Below, piece by piece: positions 28,303 to 37,668 of a stretch of DNA of 64,000 bases (positions within the stretch are counted from its first letter, which is position 1; each line of letters begins with the position of its first letter). The stretch comes from JAGWRI01 sp963728785 (lineage in GTDB: Bacteria; Gemmatimonadota; Gemmatimonadetes; Gemmatimonadales; Gemmatimonadaceae). The stretch is from assembly GCA_963728785.1 (NCBI GenBank), contig CAVSKV010000004.1, forward strand, positions 558,001-622,000, read 5' to 3'. The position numbers were made by a program, and so were the translations under genes. The notes under the pieces were generated by a model. That model was not told where the DNA came from. It ran no database searches and worked only from the letters and a program-made list of their open reading frames with translations.

Positions 28303-31300
28303 ATGCGCTCATTTCGCCTTCGCTCCGTTCTCGCCGGCCTGCTCCTGGTTCCCCTCGTCGCCGCGCCGTCGCTCGCCCAGCGGCGCGGCCGTGGCCCCGG
28401 CGGACCGCCCGAGCCGCAGCCCCTCCACTTCCAGTTCACCGGCCCCTCGAGCGGCGGGCGCATCGCGTCCATCGCCGGCGTGCCGGGCGACACCGCGGTG
28501 TGGTACCTGGGCTCGGCGTCGGGCGGCGTGTGGAAGTCCATCGACGGTGGGCACAGCTTCGGCCCGGTGTTCGACCGGGAGCCGGTGCAGGCCATCGGCG
28601 CCCTGGCCGTGGCCCCGTCCGACCACGGCATCGTGTGGGCGGGCACCGGCGAGGCGTGGGCCATCCGCGACGCCGACGTCATGGGGGACGGCATCTACAA
28701 GTCCACCGACGGCGGCATGCACTGGACGAACATGGGCCTGGCGCAGACCGGGCGCATCGGGCGCATCATCGTCAACCCGAGCAACCCGGACATCGTGTAC
28801 GTGTGCGCACTGGGCCGGGTGACCGGTCCGCAGCAGGAACGGGGTGTGTACCGCACGATGGACGGCGGCAAAACGTGGACGCGCGTGTTGTTCGTGAACG
28901 AGAACACCGGTTGCTCGGGCCTCTCGATGGATCTCCACAACCCGGCGGTGCTGTTCGCCGGCATGTGGCAGGTGGAGATGCACACCTTTGCCGAGTACAG
29001 CGGCGGGCCGAGCAGCGGCATCTACGTGACGCGCGACAGCGGCGCCACCTGGTCGCAGGTGCAGGACGCCGGGCTGCCGCACGAGCCTCTGGGCAAGATC
29101 GACGTGGCCGTGGCGCCGTCGGCGTCCAACCGCGTGTACGCGCTCATCCAGACCAAGGATCAGGGCTCGGTGTGGCGTTCCGACGACGGCGGGCACGCCT
29201 GGCACGTCGTCAGCTGGAGCCGGCTGCTCATCGGCCGCGCCGGCTACTACATCCACCTGGTGGTGAACAGCGGCAACGCCGACGAGGTGCTGCTCTCCAA
29301 TAGTTCGTTCTTCAAGTCCACGGACGGCGGCAAGACGTGGGAGACGCAGCCGTGGGGCGGCGACAACCACGACATCTGGATGGATCCGATCAGTCCCGAT
29401 CACTTCGGGCTCACCGATGACGGCGGGGCCAGCATCACCAGCGACCATGGCAAGACGCTGACGCGCATCGCGATCCCGAACGCCCAGATGTATCACGTGG
29501 CGGTGGACAACCAGGTGCCGTACTGGGTGTACGGCAACCGGCAGGACGACGGCACGATGCGCGGGCCGAGCGACGCCGTGGAGGCGCCGACCAGTAGCAC
29601 CGCAATCATCGCCTTCGACAGCACGGGTGAGGTGGCGCGCGGGCCCGGAGCCGCCGGAGGACGCGGCGGGCGTGGAGGCGGACGCGGTGGCTTCGGCGGG
29701 TTCGGCGGCGGGGCGGGTTTCACCCGCACGGCGACCTGGGACCACAACCTGGGTGGGTGCGAGTCGGGATTTACGCTGCCCGATCCCACCAATCCGGACA
29801 TCGTCTGGGCCACGTGCTACGCGAGCGAGGTGTCGCGCTACGACGCGCGAACGGGACTCGCGCGGGCGATCAGTCCGCAGATCCACACGCTCGACTTCGC
29901 GCCCAACGAGGCCAAGTACCGCTGCCACTGGACGCCGCCGCTGGCCATCGATCCGTTCGATCACAACACGGTGTATTTCGGCTGCCAGGTGATCTTCAAG
30001 GCGAGCAACGAGGGTCAGAGCTGGACGGTGATCAGCCCCGACCTGTCGACGCAGGACCCGAGCCGCATCGTCGCGTCCGGCGGGCTCGTGGGCGACAACC
30101 TCGGGCAGTTTGCCGGCGAGGTGGTGTTCGCCATCGCGCCGTCGAGCATCCAGCGCGGGCTCATCTGGGCCGGCACCAACGACGGCAAGGTGTGGTACAC
30201 GCGTGACGGCGGGCAGCATTGGAACGACGTGTCCAAGAACGTGGGGATGGCGGCCTGGGGTACGGTGCGCGAGATCTGGCCGTCCGTGTTCGACGCCGGT
30301 ACGGCGTACATGGCGGTGGACTACCACCTGATGGATGATCGCAGGCCCTACCTGTTCAAGACCACGGATTTTGGCCGGAGCTGGACGAAGATCACCGGCG
30401 GCCTACCGGCGGACCACCCGCTCGATTACGTGATGTCGGTTGCCGAGAACCCCAACCGAAAGGGGATGCTGTTTGCCGGCACGGGGCACGCCTTCTACTA
30501 CTCGATGGATGACGGCGCGCACTGGACGCACTTCCAGGAAGGGCTGCCGGCCGCGCCGGTGTCCTGGATCCAGGTGCCGAAGCTCTGGCACGACGTCGTG
30601 GTGTCGACGTACGGACGCGGCGTGTACATCATGCACGACATCACCACGCTCGAGCAGCACGACCAGGTGCCGGCCGATGCGGCGGTGTATTTCTATGCGC
30701 CGCGGCCGGCGTTCCGGCAGGCGCGAAGCGGCAGCGCCGACTTCCGGTTCGAGTCGAAGGAAGCGCCGAAGGATTCGATCGAACTGCAGATCGCCGATGC
30801 CCGCGGCACGGTGGTGCGGACGATGAAGCAGGCTGGCCGGCGCGGCGAGAACATGATCCAGTGGAATCTGGAGTACGATGGGCCCGACCAGCCGGAGCTG
30901 CGCACGGCGGCCCCCGACAATCCGCACATCTGGGACGAGGCGCGGTTCAAGGGCAAGGACGTGCGGCCGGTGGACCACTGGGGGATCGAGGGCACGCAGC
31001 GGGCCGGGCCGCTCGCCGTACCGGGCAAGTACACCGCCAAGCTGACGGTGGACGGCCAGACGTTCACGCGGCCGTTCGAGGTGATCACCGATCCCGCGCT
31101 GACCACGTCGCAGGCCGACCTCGAAGCCTCGCTGGAGGCGCAGATCCGGATTCGCGACGACCTCAACTCGACGGTGAAGATGATCAACCGGCTCGAGGTG
31201 ATGCGGCACGCGCTGGAAGTGGAGACGCAGAAGGCGACGGGCAACGACGCGCGGCTCACGGAGCTGGCGGCAATGAACGAGAAGCTCATGAACGTCGAGC

Positions 31301-31575
31301 TGATGCTGATCTCGCGCGAGAATCTGAACAGCGACGACAAGTACTTCGTCAGCGCCGACAGGGTCTACCTGAATCTGATCTGGCTGTACGCCGAAGTTGG
31401 TGGCGGCGGCGGAGACGTGGCCGGCGGATCGAACTACAAGCCGACGGAGACGTCGATGCAGGTGCTGCAGATGATCGAGAAGGATCTGGCGGCGGGGAAG
31501 AACGCGTATGAAGCCTTCATGAAGAACGATCTGTCGGCATACAACACGCTCGCGGGGGCGAAGATCATACCCTGA
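28303..31575 (+). CDS. Exported VPS10/sortilin-like beta-propeller protein (BNR/Asp-box repeats)
   Basis: A 1090-residue secreted protein. After a signal peptide (1-25, ending APSLAQ) come many BNR/Asp-box repeats of the form S-x-DGG-x-x-W, for example KSTDGGKTWE, RSDDGGHAWH and YTRDGGQHWN. These build VPS10/sortilin-like multi-bladed propellers. A Gly/Arg-rich linker lies near 447-475, and the C-terminal 200 residues are helical. It is not clear that the protein is an enzyme; related proteins are annotated as glycosyl hydrolases without catalytic evidence. It is 14 bases after the S9 peptidase gene, so the two are probably cotranscribed and may work on the same extracellular peptides. Confidence 0.85.
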   Translation: MRSFRLRSVLAGLLLVPLVAAPSLAQRRGRGPGGPPEPQPLHFQFTGPSSGGRIASIAGVPGDTAVWYLGSASGGVWKSIDGGHSFGPVFDREPVQAIGALAVAPSDHGIVWAGTGEAWAIRDADVMGDGIYKSTDGGMHWTNMGLAQTGRIGRIIVNPSNPDIVYVCALGRVTGPQQERGVYRTMDGGKTWTRVLFVNENTGCSGLSMDLHNPAVLFAGMWQVEMHTFAEYSGGPSSGIYVTRDSGATWSQVQDAGLPHEPLGKIDVAVAPSASNRVYALIQTKDQGSVWRSDDGGHAWHVVSWSRLLIGRAGYYIHLVVNSGNADEVLLSNSSFFKSTDGGKTWETQPWGGDNHDIWMDPISPDHFGLTDDGGASITSDHGKTLTRIAIPNAQMYHVAVDNQVPYWVYGNRQDDGTMRGPSDAVEAPTSSTAIIAFDSTGEVARGPGAAGGRGGRGGGRGGFGGFGGGAGFTRTATWDHNLGGCESGFTLPDPTNPDIVWATCYASEVSRYDARTGLARAISPQIHTLDFAPNEAKYRCHWTPPLAIDPFDHNTVYFGCQVIFKASNEGQSWTVISPDLSTQDPSRIVASGGLVGDNLGQFAGEVVFAIAPSSIQRGLIWAGTNDGKVWYTRDGGQHWNDVSKNVGMAAWGTVREIWPSVFDAGTAYMAVDYHLMDDRRPYLFKTTDFGRSWTKITGGLPADHPLDYVMSVAENPNRKGMLFAGTGHAFYYSMDDGAHWTHFQEGLPAAPVSWIQVPKLWHDVVVSTYGRGVYIMHDITTLEQHDQVPADAAVYFYAPRPAFRQARSGSADFRFESKEAPKDSIELQIADARGTVVRTMKQAGRRGENMIQWNLEYDGPDQPELRTAAPDNPHIWDEARFKGKDVRPVDHWGIEGTQRAGPLAVPGKYTAKLTVDGQTFTRPFEVITDPALTTSQADLEASLEAQIRIRDDLNSTVKMINRLEVMRHALEVETQKATGNDARLTELAAMNEKLMNVELMLISRENLNSDDKYFVSADRVYLNLIWLYAEVGGGGGDVAGGSNYKPTETSMQVLQMIEKDLAAGKNAYEAFMKNDLSAYNTLAGAKIIP

Positions 31576-31614
31576 GAACGGCGGGAAGCGACAACGGCAG
31601 GCTGAGCGCCGTGA

Positions 31615-31719
31615 GCTGACAGCCGTGGGCTGCGGGCCACATCTGCACAAAGGACCCCCCTCTACCGCTTGGATCCATAGAGGGGGGTCCTGTCGTAGTT
31701 GTCGGCCGCTGACAGCCGT
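31615..31719. repeat. 12-bp direct repeats flanking a palindrome
   Basis: GCTGACAGCCGT occurs at 31615-31626 and again at 31708-31719, flanking the 14-bp inverted repeat at 31651-31691. The second copy extends into its own hairpin, GCTGAC-AGCC-GTCAGC (31708-31723). Confidence 0.6.
31651..31691. terminator. 14-bp perfect hairpin, bidirectional terminator between convergent genes
   Basis: AGGACCCCCCTCTA (31651-31664) pairs without mismatch with TAGAGGGGGGTCCT (31678-31691) around a 13-base loop that itself contains TGGATCCA. It lies about 75 bases past the sortilin-like stop and about 85 past the stop of the facing S9 gene. On the minus strand it is followed by TTGTG after a final T, on the plus strand by GTCGTAG, so it suits the minus transcript slightly better. 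Confidence 0.6.
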
Positions 31720-31775
31720 CAGCTCGCGGCGCTGAGCCTTCAGTTGGGGCGGGGTGGTGCCGCCGTTTCAACCCA

Positions 31776-34166
31776 TCACGCTCCGCGTCCCCGTCCATTG
31801 GCCGGCGGCGCGATCAAGTATTCGTGCGGCGGCGTCGCTCCCATCAGATACCGCACGAAGTAATCCCACCGCCGCCGCATCATGTAATTGGACGCATCGC
31901 CGTAGCCGTGGTGGACGTTGGGGATGAGCAGCAGATCGAAATCCTTGTTGTACTTGATCAGCGAATCCACCACGAGCAGCGTGTTGTACGGCGGCACGTT
32001 GTCGTCGATCGTGCCGTGGGCCAGCAGCAGGTGGCCCTTGAGATTCTTGGCCACACTCTCGTTGGACTCCTTGTCGTAGCTCATCCCGCCGCCGGGGAGC
32101 GGCACGTTCAGTCCCTGCCACTTCTCGCCCCAGTCGTCCTCGTACTCGGTCTGGTCGTGGTTGCCCGATTCTGAGATGCCCACCTTGAAGAAGTCGGGGT
32201 AGCGGAACAAGGCGTCGGCGGTGGCGAAACCCCCTCCGGAGTGGCCGTACATCCCCGCCTTGTCGAGGTCGATATACTCGTACCGCGCGGCCAGCTGCTT
32301 CATGCCGGCGACCTGGTCGGGCAGCCCGTTGTCGGTGCCCATGTGGCCGTAGTACGCGGCCTGGAAGGAGTGCGACCGCCCCGGCGAGCCCATGGCGTCG
32401 ATCTCGACGACCACGAACCCGAGTTCAGCCAGCGCCTGCGCGTCGCCGCGCGCCGCCGAGAAGCCCCAGCCGCCCACGCTGCCGGACTGCGGGCCCGGGT
32501 AGATGTGGTTGACGATCGGGTACTTCCGGCCGGGCACGAGATGCGTGGGCGTGTACATCAGCCCGTACAGGTCCGTCTTCCCGTCGCGCGCCTTGACCAT
32601 GACCGTCGTGGGCGGCTTCCACCCCGAGGCGACGAGCTTGGAGATGTCCTGCTTGTTCAGCGTCGCGATCACCTTGCCGTGATCGTCGCGGAGCACCGTG
32701 ACCGACGGCGTCTGGGGCGTCGAGTAGGTATCCACCAGGTACCGCCCGTCGGGCGAGAGATCCACCGTGTGGTTGGCGCTGTCGGGCGTGAGCGCGCGGA
32801 AGTCGGAGCCGTCGAACTTCACACTGTAGAAATGGCTGAAGTACAGATTCCCCTTCTCGCGGCCGGCGGCGGTGAAGTAGACGCGCCGGTTCTCGCGGTC
32901 CACCCGGGTCACCTGCCAGACCTTCCAGTCGCCCGTCGTGATCGCGTTCTTGAGCTTCCCCGTGTCGAGGTCGTAGAGGTACAGCTGGCCCCAGTCGGTG
33001 CGCTCGGAATACCAGATGAACTCGTTCGACTCGGGGAGGTAGTGCCAGTTGACCATGTCGTAGCCCGACTCGAAGTAGTCGGGCATCTTCTCCTCGTAGA
33101 CGTCGCGGACGTCGCCTGTGGCGGCGTCGGCCACGCGGAGGTTCTCGTCGCGATGGTCGCGCGAGGTGGAGAGGAACATGAGGCTCTTCGAATCCGGGCT
33201 CCACTCGGCGTCGCTGAGCGTGTTCCCGCCGCAGGCGACGTCGTCGCAGATCGACGTGCGGTGCTGGTCGGGGGGCATCTTGAATCGCACCACGCTGCCG
33301 TCGGTCACGTTCACGATCACCCGCTGGATCATCGTGATGTCGGTGTCGCCGGGGAGCGGATACTTCCAGGCCTGCAGCGTCGGATGGCCGACGTTGGTGA
33401 CCACCACGTACATGTCGCCCGTCTTCCGCTGGTCCTGCTGATAGGTGGCGAACTGCCTGGAGTCGGGCGACCACAGTCCGATTGCCTGGTCGGTGTGCTT
33501 CCAACCGGCGTTGTCGGTGGCGTAGCCGAAGTTCTCGACACCGTCGTGGGTGAGCTGGCGCTCCTGTCCGGTGGCCACGTCGCGCGCCCAGAGATTCCAG
33601 TCGCGGATGAAGACGGCGTGCTGTCCGTCGGGCGACATGTTCTCGGGGGGACGCCCATTTGTGGCGCCGCCTCCGCCCCCCCGTCCGCCCCGGCCTCCGC
33701 GGCCGAACCCGCGGCCGCGATTGGTAGCCGCGCCCTCATCGGTGCAGGCGTTGCCGCCGACGTCGCAGGAGTAGTGGCGGCGGTTGGCGTCGAAGGAAAC
33801 GGTGTTGAGGTCGTCGGACAGTTCGATGAACGTGAACGGGAGGCTGCCGGCCGTATACTGCTCACCGCTCACCGCCGACAACGCGTGCGCCACCTTGGCG
33901 TGGTCGAATGCCGGCGCTTTGGTGCCGTGGGCTGGATCGACGACCAGGAATGCCGTGCCCTCGGGCGTCGTGGCCCGGTACCAGAAGCGGTCGCCGGCCA
34001 TCCAGGCCGGGCTCACGGCCCCGCCGGTGACGAGCGAACTGGTATAGTAGCCCATGGACTTCTCGGCGCGCGCGTAGTCGGCGGCGGTGACGGTCCTGGG
34101 CGCCTGGGCCCCGGCGGCCGGCGCGAGGGCGGCCAGCGCCGCCAGGAGTACAGCACGATGTCGCAT
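31776..34166 (-). CDS. Exported S9 dipeptidyl-peptidase IV-like peptidase
   Basis: A 796-residue secreted DPP IV-type peptidase. A signal peptide (1-21, LLAALAALAPAAGAQA) precedes the eight-bladed propeller domain and a C-terminal hydrolase domain. The triad is Ser643 in YGHSGGG, Asp721 in HGTIDDNVP and His753 in NVHHGYG, all in canonical context. An Arg/Gly-rich stretch (GFGRGGRGGRGGGGG) interrupts the propeller at about 158-172. It would release N-terminal dipeptides. It faces the propeller gene across a shared hairpin terminator. GAGGA 6 bases upstream of the ATG at 34166 fixes the start; the frame upstream to 34478 is not coding. Confidence 0.92.
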   Translation of the reverse strand: MRHRAVLLAALAALAPAAGAQAPRTVTAADYARAEKSMGYYTSSLVTGGAVSPAWMAGDRFWYRATTPEGTAFLVVDPAHGTKAPAFDHAKVAHALSAVSGEQYTAGSLPFTFIELSDDLNTVSFDANRRHYSCDVGGNACTDEGAATNRGRGFGRGGRGGRGGGGGATNGRPPENMSPDGQHAVFIRDWNLWARDVATGQERQLTHDGVENFGYATDNAGWKHTDQAIGLWSPDSRQFATYQQDQRKTGDMYVVVTNVGHPTLQAWKYPLPGDTDITMIQRVIVNVTDGSVVRFKMPPDQHRTSICDDVACGGNTLSDAEWSPDSKSLMFLSTSRDHRDENLRVADAATGDVRDVYEEKMPDYFESGYDMVNWHYLPESNEFIWYSERTDWGQLYLYDLDTGKLKNAITTGDWKVWQVTRVDRENRRVYFTAAGREKGNLYFSHFYSVKFDGSDFRALTPDSANHTVDLSPDGRYLVDTYSTPQTPSVTVLRDDHGKVIATLNKQDISKLVASGWKPPTTVMVKARDGKTDLYGLMYTPTHLVPGRKYPIVNHIYPGPQSGSVGGWGFSAARGDAQALAELGFVVVEIDAMGSPGRSHSFQAAYYGHMGTDNGLPDQVAGMKQLAARYEYIDLDKAGMYGHSGGGFATADALFRYPDFFKVGISESGNHDQTEYEDDWGEKWQGLNVPLPGGGMSYDKESNESVAKNLKGHLLLAHGTIDDNVPPYNTLLVVDSLIKYNKDFDLLLIPNVHHGYGDASNYMMRRRWDYFVRYLMGATPPHEYLIAPPANGRGRGA

Positions 34167-34290
34167 TTTGATCCTCGATGGACGTCGACGGAATGCGGTG
34201 CGGATACGGACGATGTGGAGCGCCTGAACAATGCGCGGGAGTCGCGCGGTTGAGCAACAGCCGCCGGGCCGGTCTTGCGGGAATCGACCA

Positions 34291-34296
34291 TACTTT
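34291..34296 (+). promoter_or_regulatory. Possible -10 element (TACTTT) for the small membrane protein gene
   Basis: TACTTT stands in a short AT-rich island 54 bases before the ATG at 34350. The -35 is not obvious at normal spacing. Confidence 0.28.
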
Positions 34297-34349
34297 GTAG
34301 CATAAAGTGCAGTTCGTGTGTCCTGCTCACCCAACGCGAGGAACGCCGC

Positions 34350-34583
34350 ATGGCCCGCACCTGGTTCAAACCCTGGGGCTGGATCTACCGCCCCGTGTCC
34401 TGGCAAGCGCTCCTGCTCACCGCCATGACTGCCGTGTTCTGCGTGCAGGTCTTCCTGGCCGTCGACCGCCATTCGCACTCGGCCAGCGACACGCTCTACG
34501 GCATCTTCCCGTTCGTCGTACCGGCCCTGATGCTCCTCAACTGGGTTGCGTCCAGGACCAGCGGCACGGGGGGCGACGGCTAG
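34350..34583 (+). CDS. Small two-helix membrane protein
   Basis: A 77-residue protein with two hydrophobic helices (about 18-36 and 50-67) and an aromatic, basic N-terminus (MARTWFKPWGWIYRPVSWQ). The length and opening look like a conserved small inner-membrane family, but I cannot name a function. GAGGAA about 6 bases upstream supports the ATG at 34350. The segment between the helices (DRHSHSASDTLYG) is polar and probably exposed. It precedes the GNAT gene by 54 bases. Confidence 0.65.
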   Translation: MARTWFKPWGWIYRPVSWQALLLTAMTAVFCVQVFLAVDRHSHSASDTLYGIFPFVVPALMLLNWVASRTSGTGGDG

Positions 34584-34637
34584 CCCGCCGCGACGTAGAA
34601 TTCCGGGACTCCCTTTTGCCCCGCAGGTGACCTCCCG

Positions 34638-35126
34638 GTGACTTCCCTACGACCGTCCGGCACGCGCATCCGCGCAGCCACCGTCCACGATGCCCGGCGG
34701 CTGGCCGAACTCCGGTGGGATTTCCGCACCGCCGAGACGGCGGCCGCGACGTCCCACGAAGCGTTCCTCGTGCGCTGCGAGGCCTGGATACGCGGCGCGC
34801 TCGGCCCGCGCGGCCGCTGGCAGGCATGGGTGGCCGAACGCGACGGCGCCATCGTGGGCAACATCTGGCTGCAGTTGATCGAGAAGATCCCCAATCCGGT
34901 GGTGGAGCCGGAGTCACACGCCTACCTCTCCAATCTCTACGTGGTACCGGAGGCGCGCGGCGGCGTGGGGCAGGCCCTGCTCGACGTGGCGCTCGCCCAC
35001 TGCCACGCCGTCCATGCGCATTCCGTGATGCTCTGGCCCACCGAGGGCAGCCGCCCGCTGTACGCGCGCGCCGGATTCGCGCCGCCTCGCGACATCCTCA
35101 CGCGGACGGAGCCGCGATACCCATGA
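34638..35126 (+). CDS. GNAT-family N-acetyltransferase
   Basis: A 162-residue acetyltransferase of the GNAT fold. The acetyl-CoA-binding motif A is visible as YLSNLYVVPEARGGVGQALL, where the Arg-Gly-Gly-Val-Gly segment is the pyrophosphate loop. The C-terminal part (PLYARAGFAPP) is the usual motif B region. Substrate is unknown. The GTG start at 34638 lies in AGGTGACCTCCCGTG. Its stop overlaps the next gene in an ATGA, so the acetyltransferase and the saccharopine-dehydrogenase-like protein are coupled and may act on the same amine. Confidence 0.84.
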   Translation: MTSLRPSGTRIRAATVHDARRLAELRWDFRTAETAAATSHEAFLVRCEAWIRGALGPRGRWQAWVAERDGAIVGNIWLQLIEKIPNPVVEPESHAYLSNLYVVPEARGGVGQALLDVALAHCHAVHAHSVMLWPTEGSRPLYARAGFAPPRDILTRTEPRYP

Positions 35127-36346
35127 CGCGGCGCGTGCTGCTGCTCGGACTGGGCGCGCAGGGCAAGGCGGCGTTGCACGATCTCGTTTCGGCGGACGAG
35201 ATCACGCACGTCACGGTGGCCGACTCCGCACCGGGGCTCAGCGAGTACGTGGCACGGTATCCGGCGTCCCGGGCCACCGCGTGCCCCACGGACGCGCGTG
35301 ACATGGCGGCCGTCTCGGCGCTCATGCGCGACGCCGACGTGGTGGTGGAGGCGCTTCCCGGGCCGTTCGCATTCGCCATGGGGCGGCTGGCCGTGGACGC
35401 CGGCGCGAGTCTGGTGAGCAGCATGTACTACCGCGATCCGCAGGAGCGCGATGCCGGGCGCGTGGCCGACGCCGAACGCGCCCTCGCGGCGTTGGCGCGC
35501 GACGCCGCGGCTCGGGGGCTGACGATTCTCACGGAGTTCGGACTCGATCCCGGGCTCGACCTCGTCGTGGGTATGCGCGCGTTGGCGGAGCTGGACGAGG
35601 TGCATGAGTTCCACGCCTACGGAGCGGGGATTCCCGGGCCCGGCGCGCGCGACAACCCGCTGCACTACAAGTTCTCGTGGTCGCCCATCGGCGTGATGCG
35701 CTCATATGCCAGGCCGGCCCGCATCATCCACCAGGGAGCGGCGGTGGACATCGATCCGGCCACGCTGTTCGAGCCGCACCGGGTTCACCTGCTCGACGTG
35801 CCGGCCGTCGGCGCGCCGCTCGAGTGCTACCCCAACGGCGATGCCGTCCATTACGCGGAACTGTTCGGGCTGCGCGGTAAGGTTCGCGAGATGGCGCGCT
35901 ACACGGGACGCCTGCCCGGCCACTGCGCGTTCTGGGACGTGATGGCCAAGTGCGGATTCCTGGAGCAGACGCCGCTCGCCGTGGGCGACGCGCCGGTGGT
36001 GCCGCTGGAGTTCGTGGCGGCGCTGCTCGCGTCCCAGCCGCGCTTCCAGTACGCCGACGACGAGGCCGATCTCACGTTCGTTCGCGTGGACGTACGCGGC
36101 ACGCGCGCTGGCAAGGGCGCGCGCGTGGTGTACGACCTCGTCGACCGGCGCGACTTCGCCACCGGCTTCACGTCCATGCAGCGCACGGTGGGCTTCACGC
36201 TGGCGCTCGGCGCGCGGCTGATACTCGACGGCGCGCTGGCGAAGCGAGGGGTGTTGTCGCCGCTCGACGTGTCGTACGAGCTGGTGTTTCCGGCGCTGGC
36301 GCGCCACGGAATATTCGTGACGCGTCAGGTGCTGCCTTGGCGCTGA
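35123..36346 (+). CDS. Saccharopine dehydrogenase-family oxidoreductase
   Basis: A 407-residue protein with an N-terminal Rossmann fold (VLLLGLGAQGKAALHDL, residues 5-21) and a C-terminal catalytic domain, the layout of saccharopine or lysine 6-dehydrogenases. LTEFGLDPGLDLVVG (about 139-153) matches the conserved segment after the second half of the Rossmann domain in that family. It would oxidise or reduce an amino-acid-derived substrate with NAD(P). Its ATG overlaps the acetyltransferase stop by 4 bases. It converges on argJ with only 14 bases between stops. An amine-metabolism pair is plausible but the substrate is not determined. Confidence 0.83.
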   Translation: MTRRVLLLGLGAQGKAALHDLVSADEITHVTVADSAPGLSEYVARYPASRATACPTDARDMAAVSALMRDADVVVEALPGPFAFAMGRLAVDAGASLVSSMYYRDPQERDAGRVADAERALAALARDAAARGLTILTEFGLDPGLDLVVGMRALAELDEVHEFHAYGAGIPGPGARDNPLHYKFSWSPIGVMRSYARPARIIHQGAAVDIDPATLFEPHRVHLLDVPAVGAPLECYPNGDAVHYAELFGLRGKVREMARYTGRLPGHCAFWDVMAKCGFLEQTPLAVGDAPVVPLEFVAALLASQPRFQYADDEADLTFVRVDVRGTRAGKGARVVYDLVDRRDFATGFTSMQRTVGFTLALGARLILDGALAKRGVLSPLDVSYELVFPALARHGIFVTRQVLPWR

Positions 36347-36360
36347 AGAGTCGGCGATCC

Positions 36361-37527
36361 TCAACTCGAATAATACGCCGCGTTCTCGTCTATGTAGCCC
36401 TGCGTGAGGTCGCACCCGTACGCCGTGGCGCCGGCGCCGCCCACGCCGAGCACGATCTCGAGGTCCACGATCTCGTGGCCGAGCGCCGCGCGCACCGCGG
36501 CATCGTCGAAATCCGCGCGCGCTCCGCCGCGCACCACGGCGTGACCGTTGATGAACGCGTCCGTCGTTTCCGGCCGGATGGCGCAGTCGAAGCACTTGCC
36601 CACCGCCATCAGGATGCGCCCCACGTTCGGGTCGGCGCCGAACACCATCGTCTTGATGAGCGGCGAATTGACCAGCGACTTCGCCACGCGGCGCGCGTCC
36701 TCCTCGTCGGCGGCGCCGCGCACGGTCGCGCGCAGCAGGTGCTTGGCGCCCTCTCCGTCGCGGGCCAGCATCTCGGTCATGCGGATGCAGCCCGCGGTGA
36801 GCGCGTGCAAGAATGCCGCCTGGTCCACCGGGCCGGCGAGCCCGTTGGCCAGGATCGCGCAGGTGTCGGACGTGCTCGTGTCGCTGTCTACGCTCAGCAT
36901 GTTGAACGACACGTGTACGGCCGTGCGGAGCATGGCATCCAGCGCCGGCGCGTCGAACGCGGCGTCGGTGAAGACGTAGGCCAGCATGGTCGCCATGTTC
37001 GGTTCGATCATCCCCGAGCCCTTGGCCACCCACGTGATCGTGGCGTTTCCCACCCGCGCCGACAGGGCCTTGGGATACGTGTCGGTGGTCATCATGCCGT
37101 GCACGCCCACGATCGGATCGTCCTGCAGCTCGCCGCGCATGCCCGGCAAGCCCTGCTCGATCTTCTCGATGGGCAGCGGGACGCCGATCACCCCCGTGGA
37201 ACTCACCAGCACGAGCCCCGGGCCGCAGCCGAGTTCGAGGGCCGCTGCCGCCGCCATGCGGCGGGCGTCGTCCACGCCGCGCGCGCCCGTGGCCACGTTG
37301 CTCACCTTGCTGTTCACGGCGATCGCCCGCAATACGCCGCCCTTGATCGTCTCGCGGCCCAGCACCACGGGCGCGCCCGGAAACTGGTTGCGCGTGAACA
37401 CCGCCGCGGCGGCAGCGTCCACGTCGCTCACGAACAGCGCCAGATCCTCGGCGCTGGGCTTGAGGCCGATGTGGCGGCTGGCACAATGGAATCCGCGCGG
37501 CAAGACGGGCGGTTCGAGAAATTGCAT
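36361..37527 (-). CDS. argJ: Bifunctional glutamate N-acetyltransferase / ornithine acetyltransferase (ArgJ)
   Basis: A 388-residue ArgJ, which transfers the acetyl group from N-acetylornithine to glutamate in the cyclic arginine pathway; some members also use acetyl-CoA. The self-cleavage and nucleophile site is seen in KGSGMIEPNMATMLAYV, with Thr180 after Ala179. The C-terminus (DLTQGYIDENAAYYSS) is the standard family ending. The ATG at 37527 gives the expected N-terminus; extra frame to 37623 is not coding. It stands apart from other arg genes here. A palindrome with a TAACTT core lies about 45-60 bases upstream and may regulate it. Confidence 0.94.
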   Translation of the reverse strand: MQFLEPPVLPRGFHCASRHIGLKPSAEDLALFVSDVDAAAAAVFTRNQFPGAPVVLGRETIKGGVLRAIAVNSKVSNVATGARGVDDARRMAAAAALELGCGPGLVLVSSTGVIGVPLPIEKIEQGLPGMRGELQDDPIVGVHGMMTTDTYPKALSARVGNATITWVAKGSGMIEPNMATMLAYVFTDAAFDAPALDAMLRTAVHVSFNMLSVDSDTSTSDTCAILANGLAGPVDQAAFLHALTAGCIRMTEMLARDGEGAKHLLRATVRGAADEEDARRVAKSLVNSPLIKTMVFGADPNVGRILMAVGKCFDCAIRPETTDAFINGHAVVRGGARADFDDAAVRAALGHEIVDLEIVLGVGGAGATAYGCDLTQGYIDENAAYYSS

Positions 37528-37569
37528 GGCGCGATCGGCTGGATGGTGGAGCGAACGTGGCGTGAAGCA

Positions 37570-37586
37570 CCGGGAAGTTATCCCGG
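37570..37586 (-). promoter_or_regulatory. Palindrome over a possible -10 element upstream of argJ
   Basis: CCGGGA (37570-37575) and TCCCGG (37581-37586) form a perfect inverted repeat with a 5-base centre. On the minus strand the centre reads TAACTT, a fair -10 for argJ. A -35 is not clear, so this may be an operator, a hairpin in the leader, or chance. Confidence 0.28.
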
Positions 37587-37668
37587 CCGGCCCGAAGCAC
37601 GCCACCGAATGGCCGGGTTTCAAGACGGCGCTCCGGTGCTATCTTGGAACGGCCCAAACCCTGATGCC

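Noticed and set aside
28309..30327. A 672-codon minus-strand open frame opposite the first propeller
   Set aside because: Same shadow-frame composition; no start signal or family motif.
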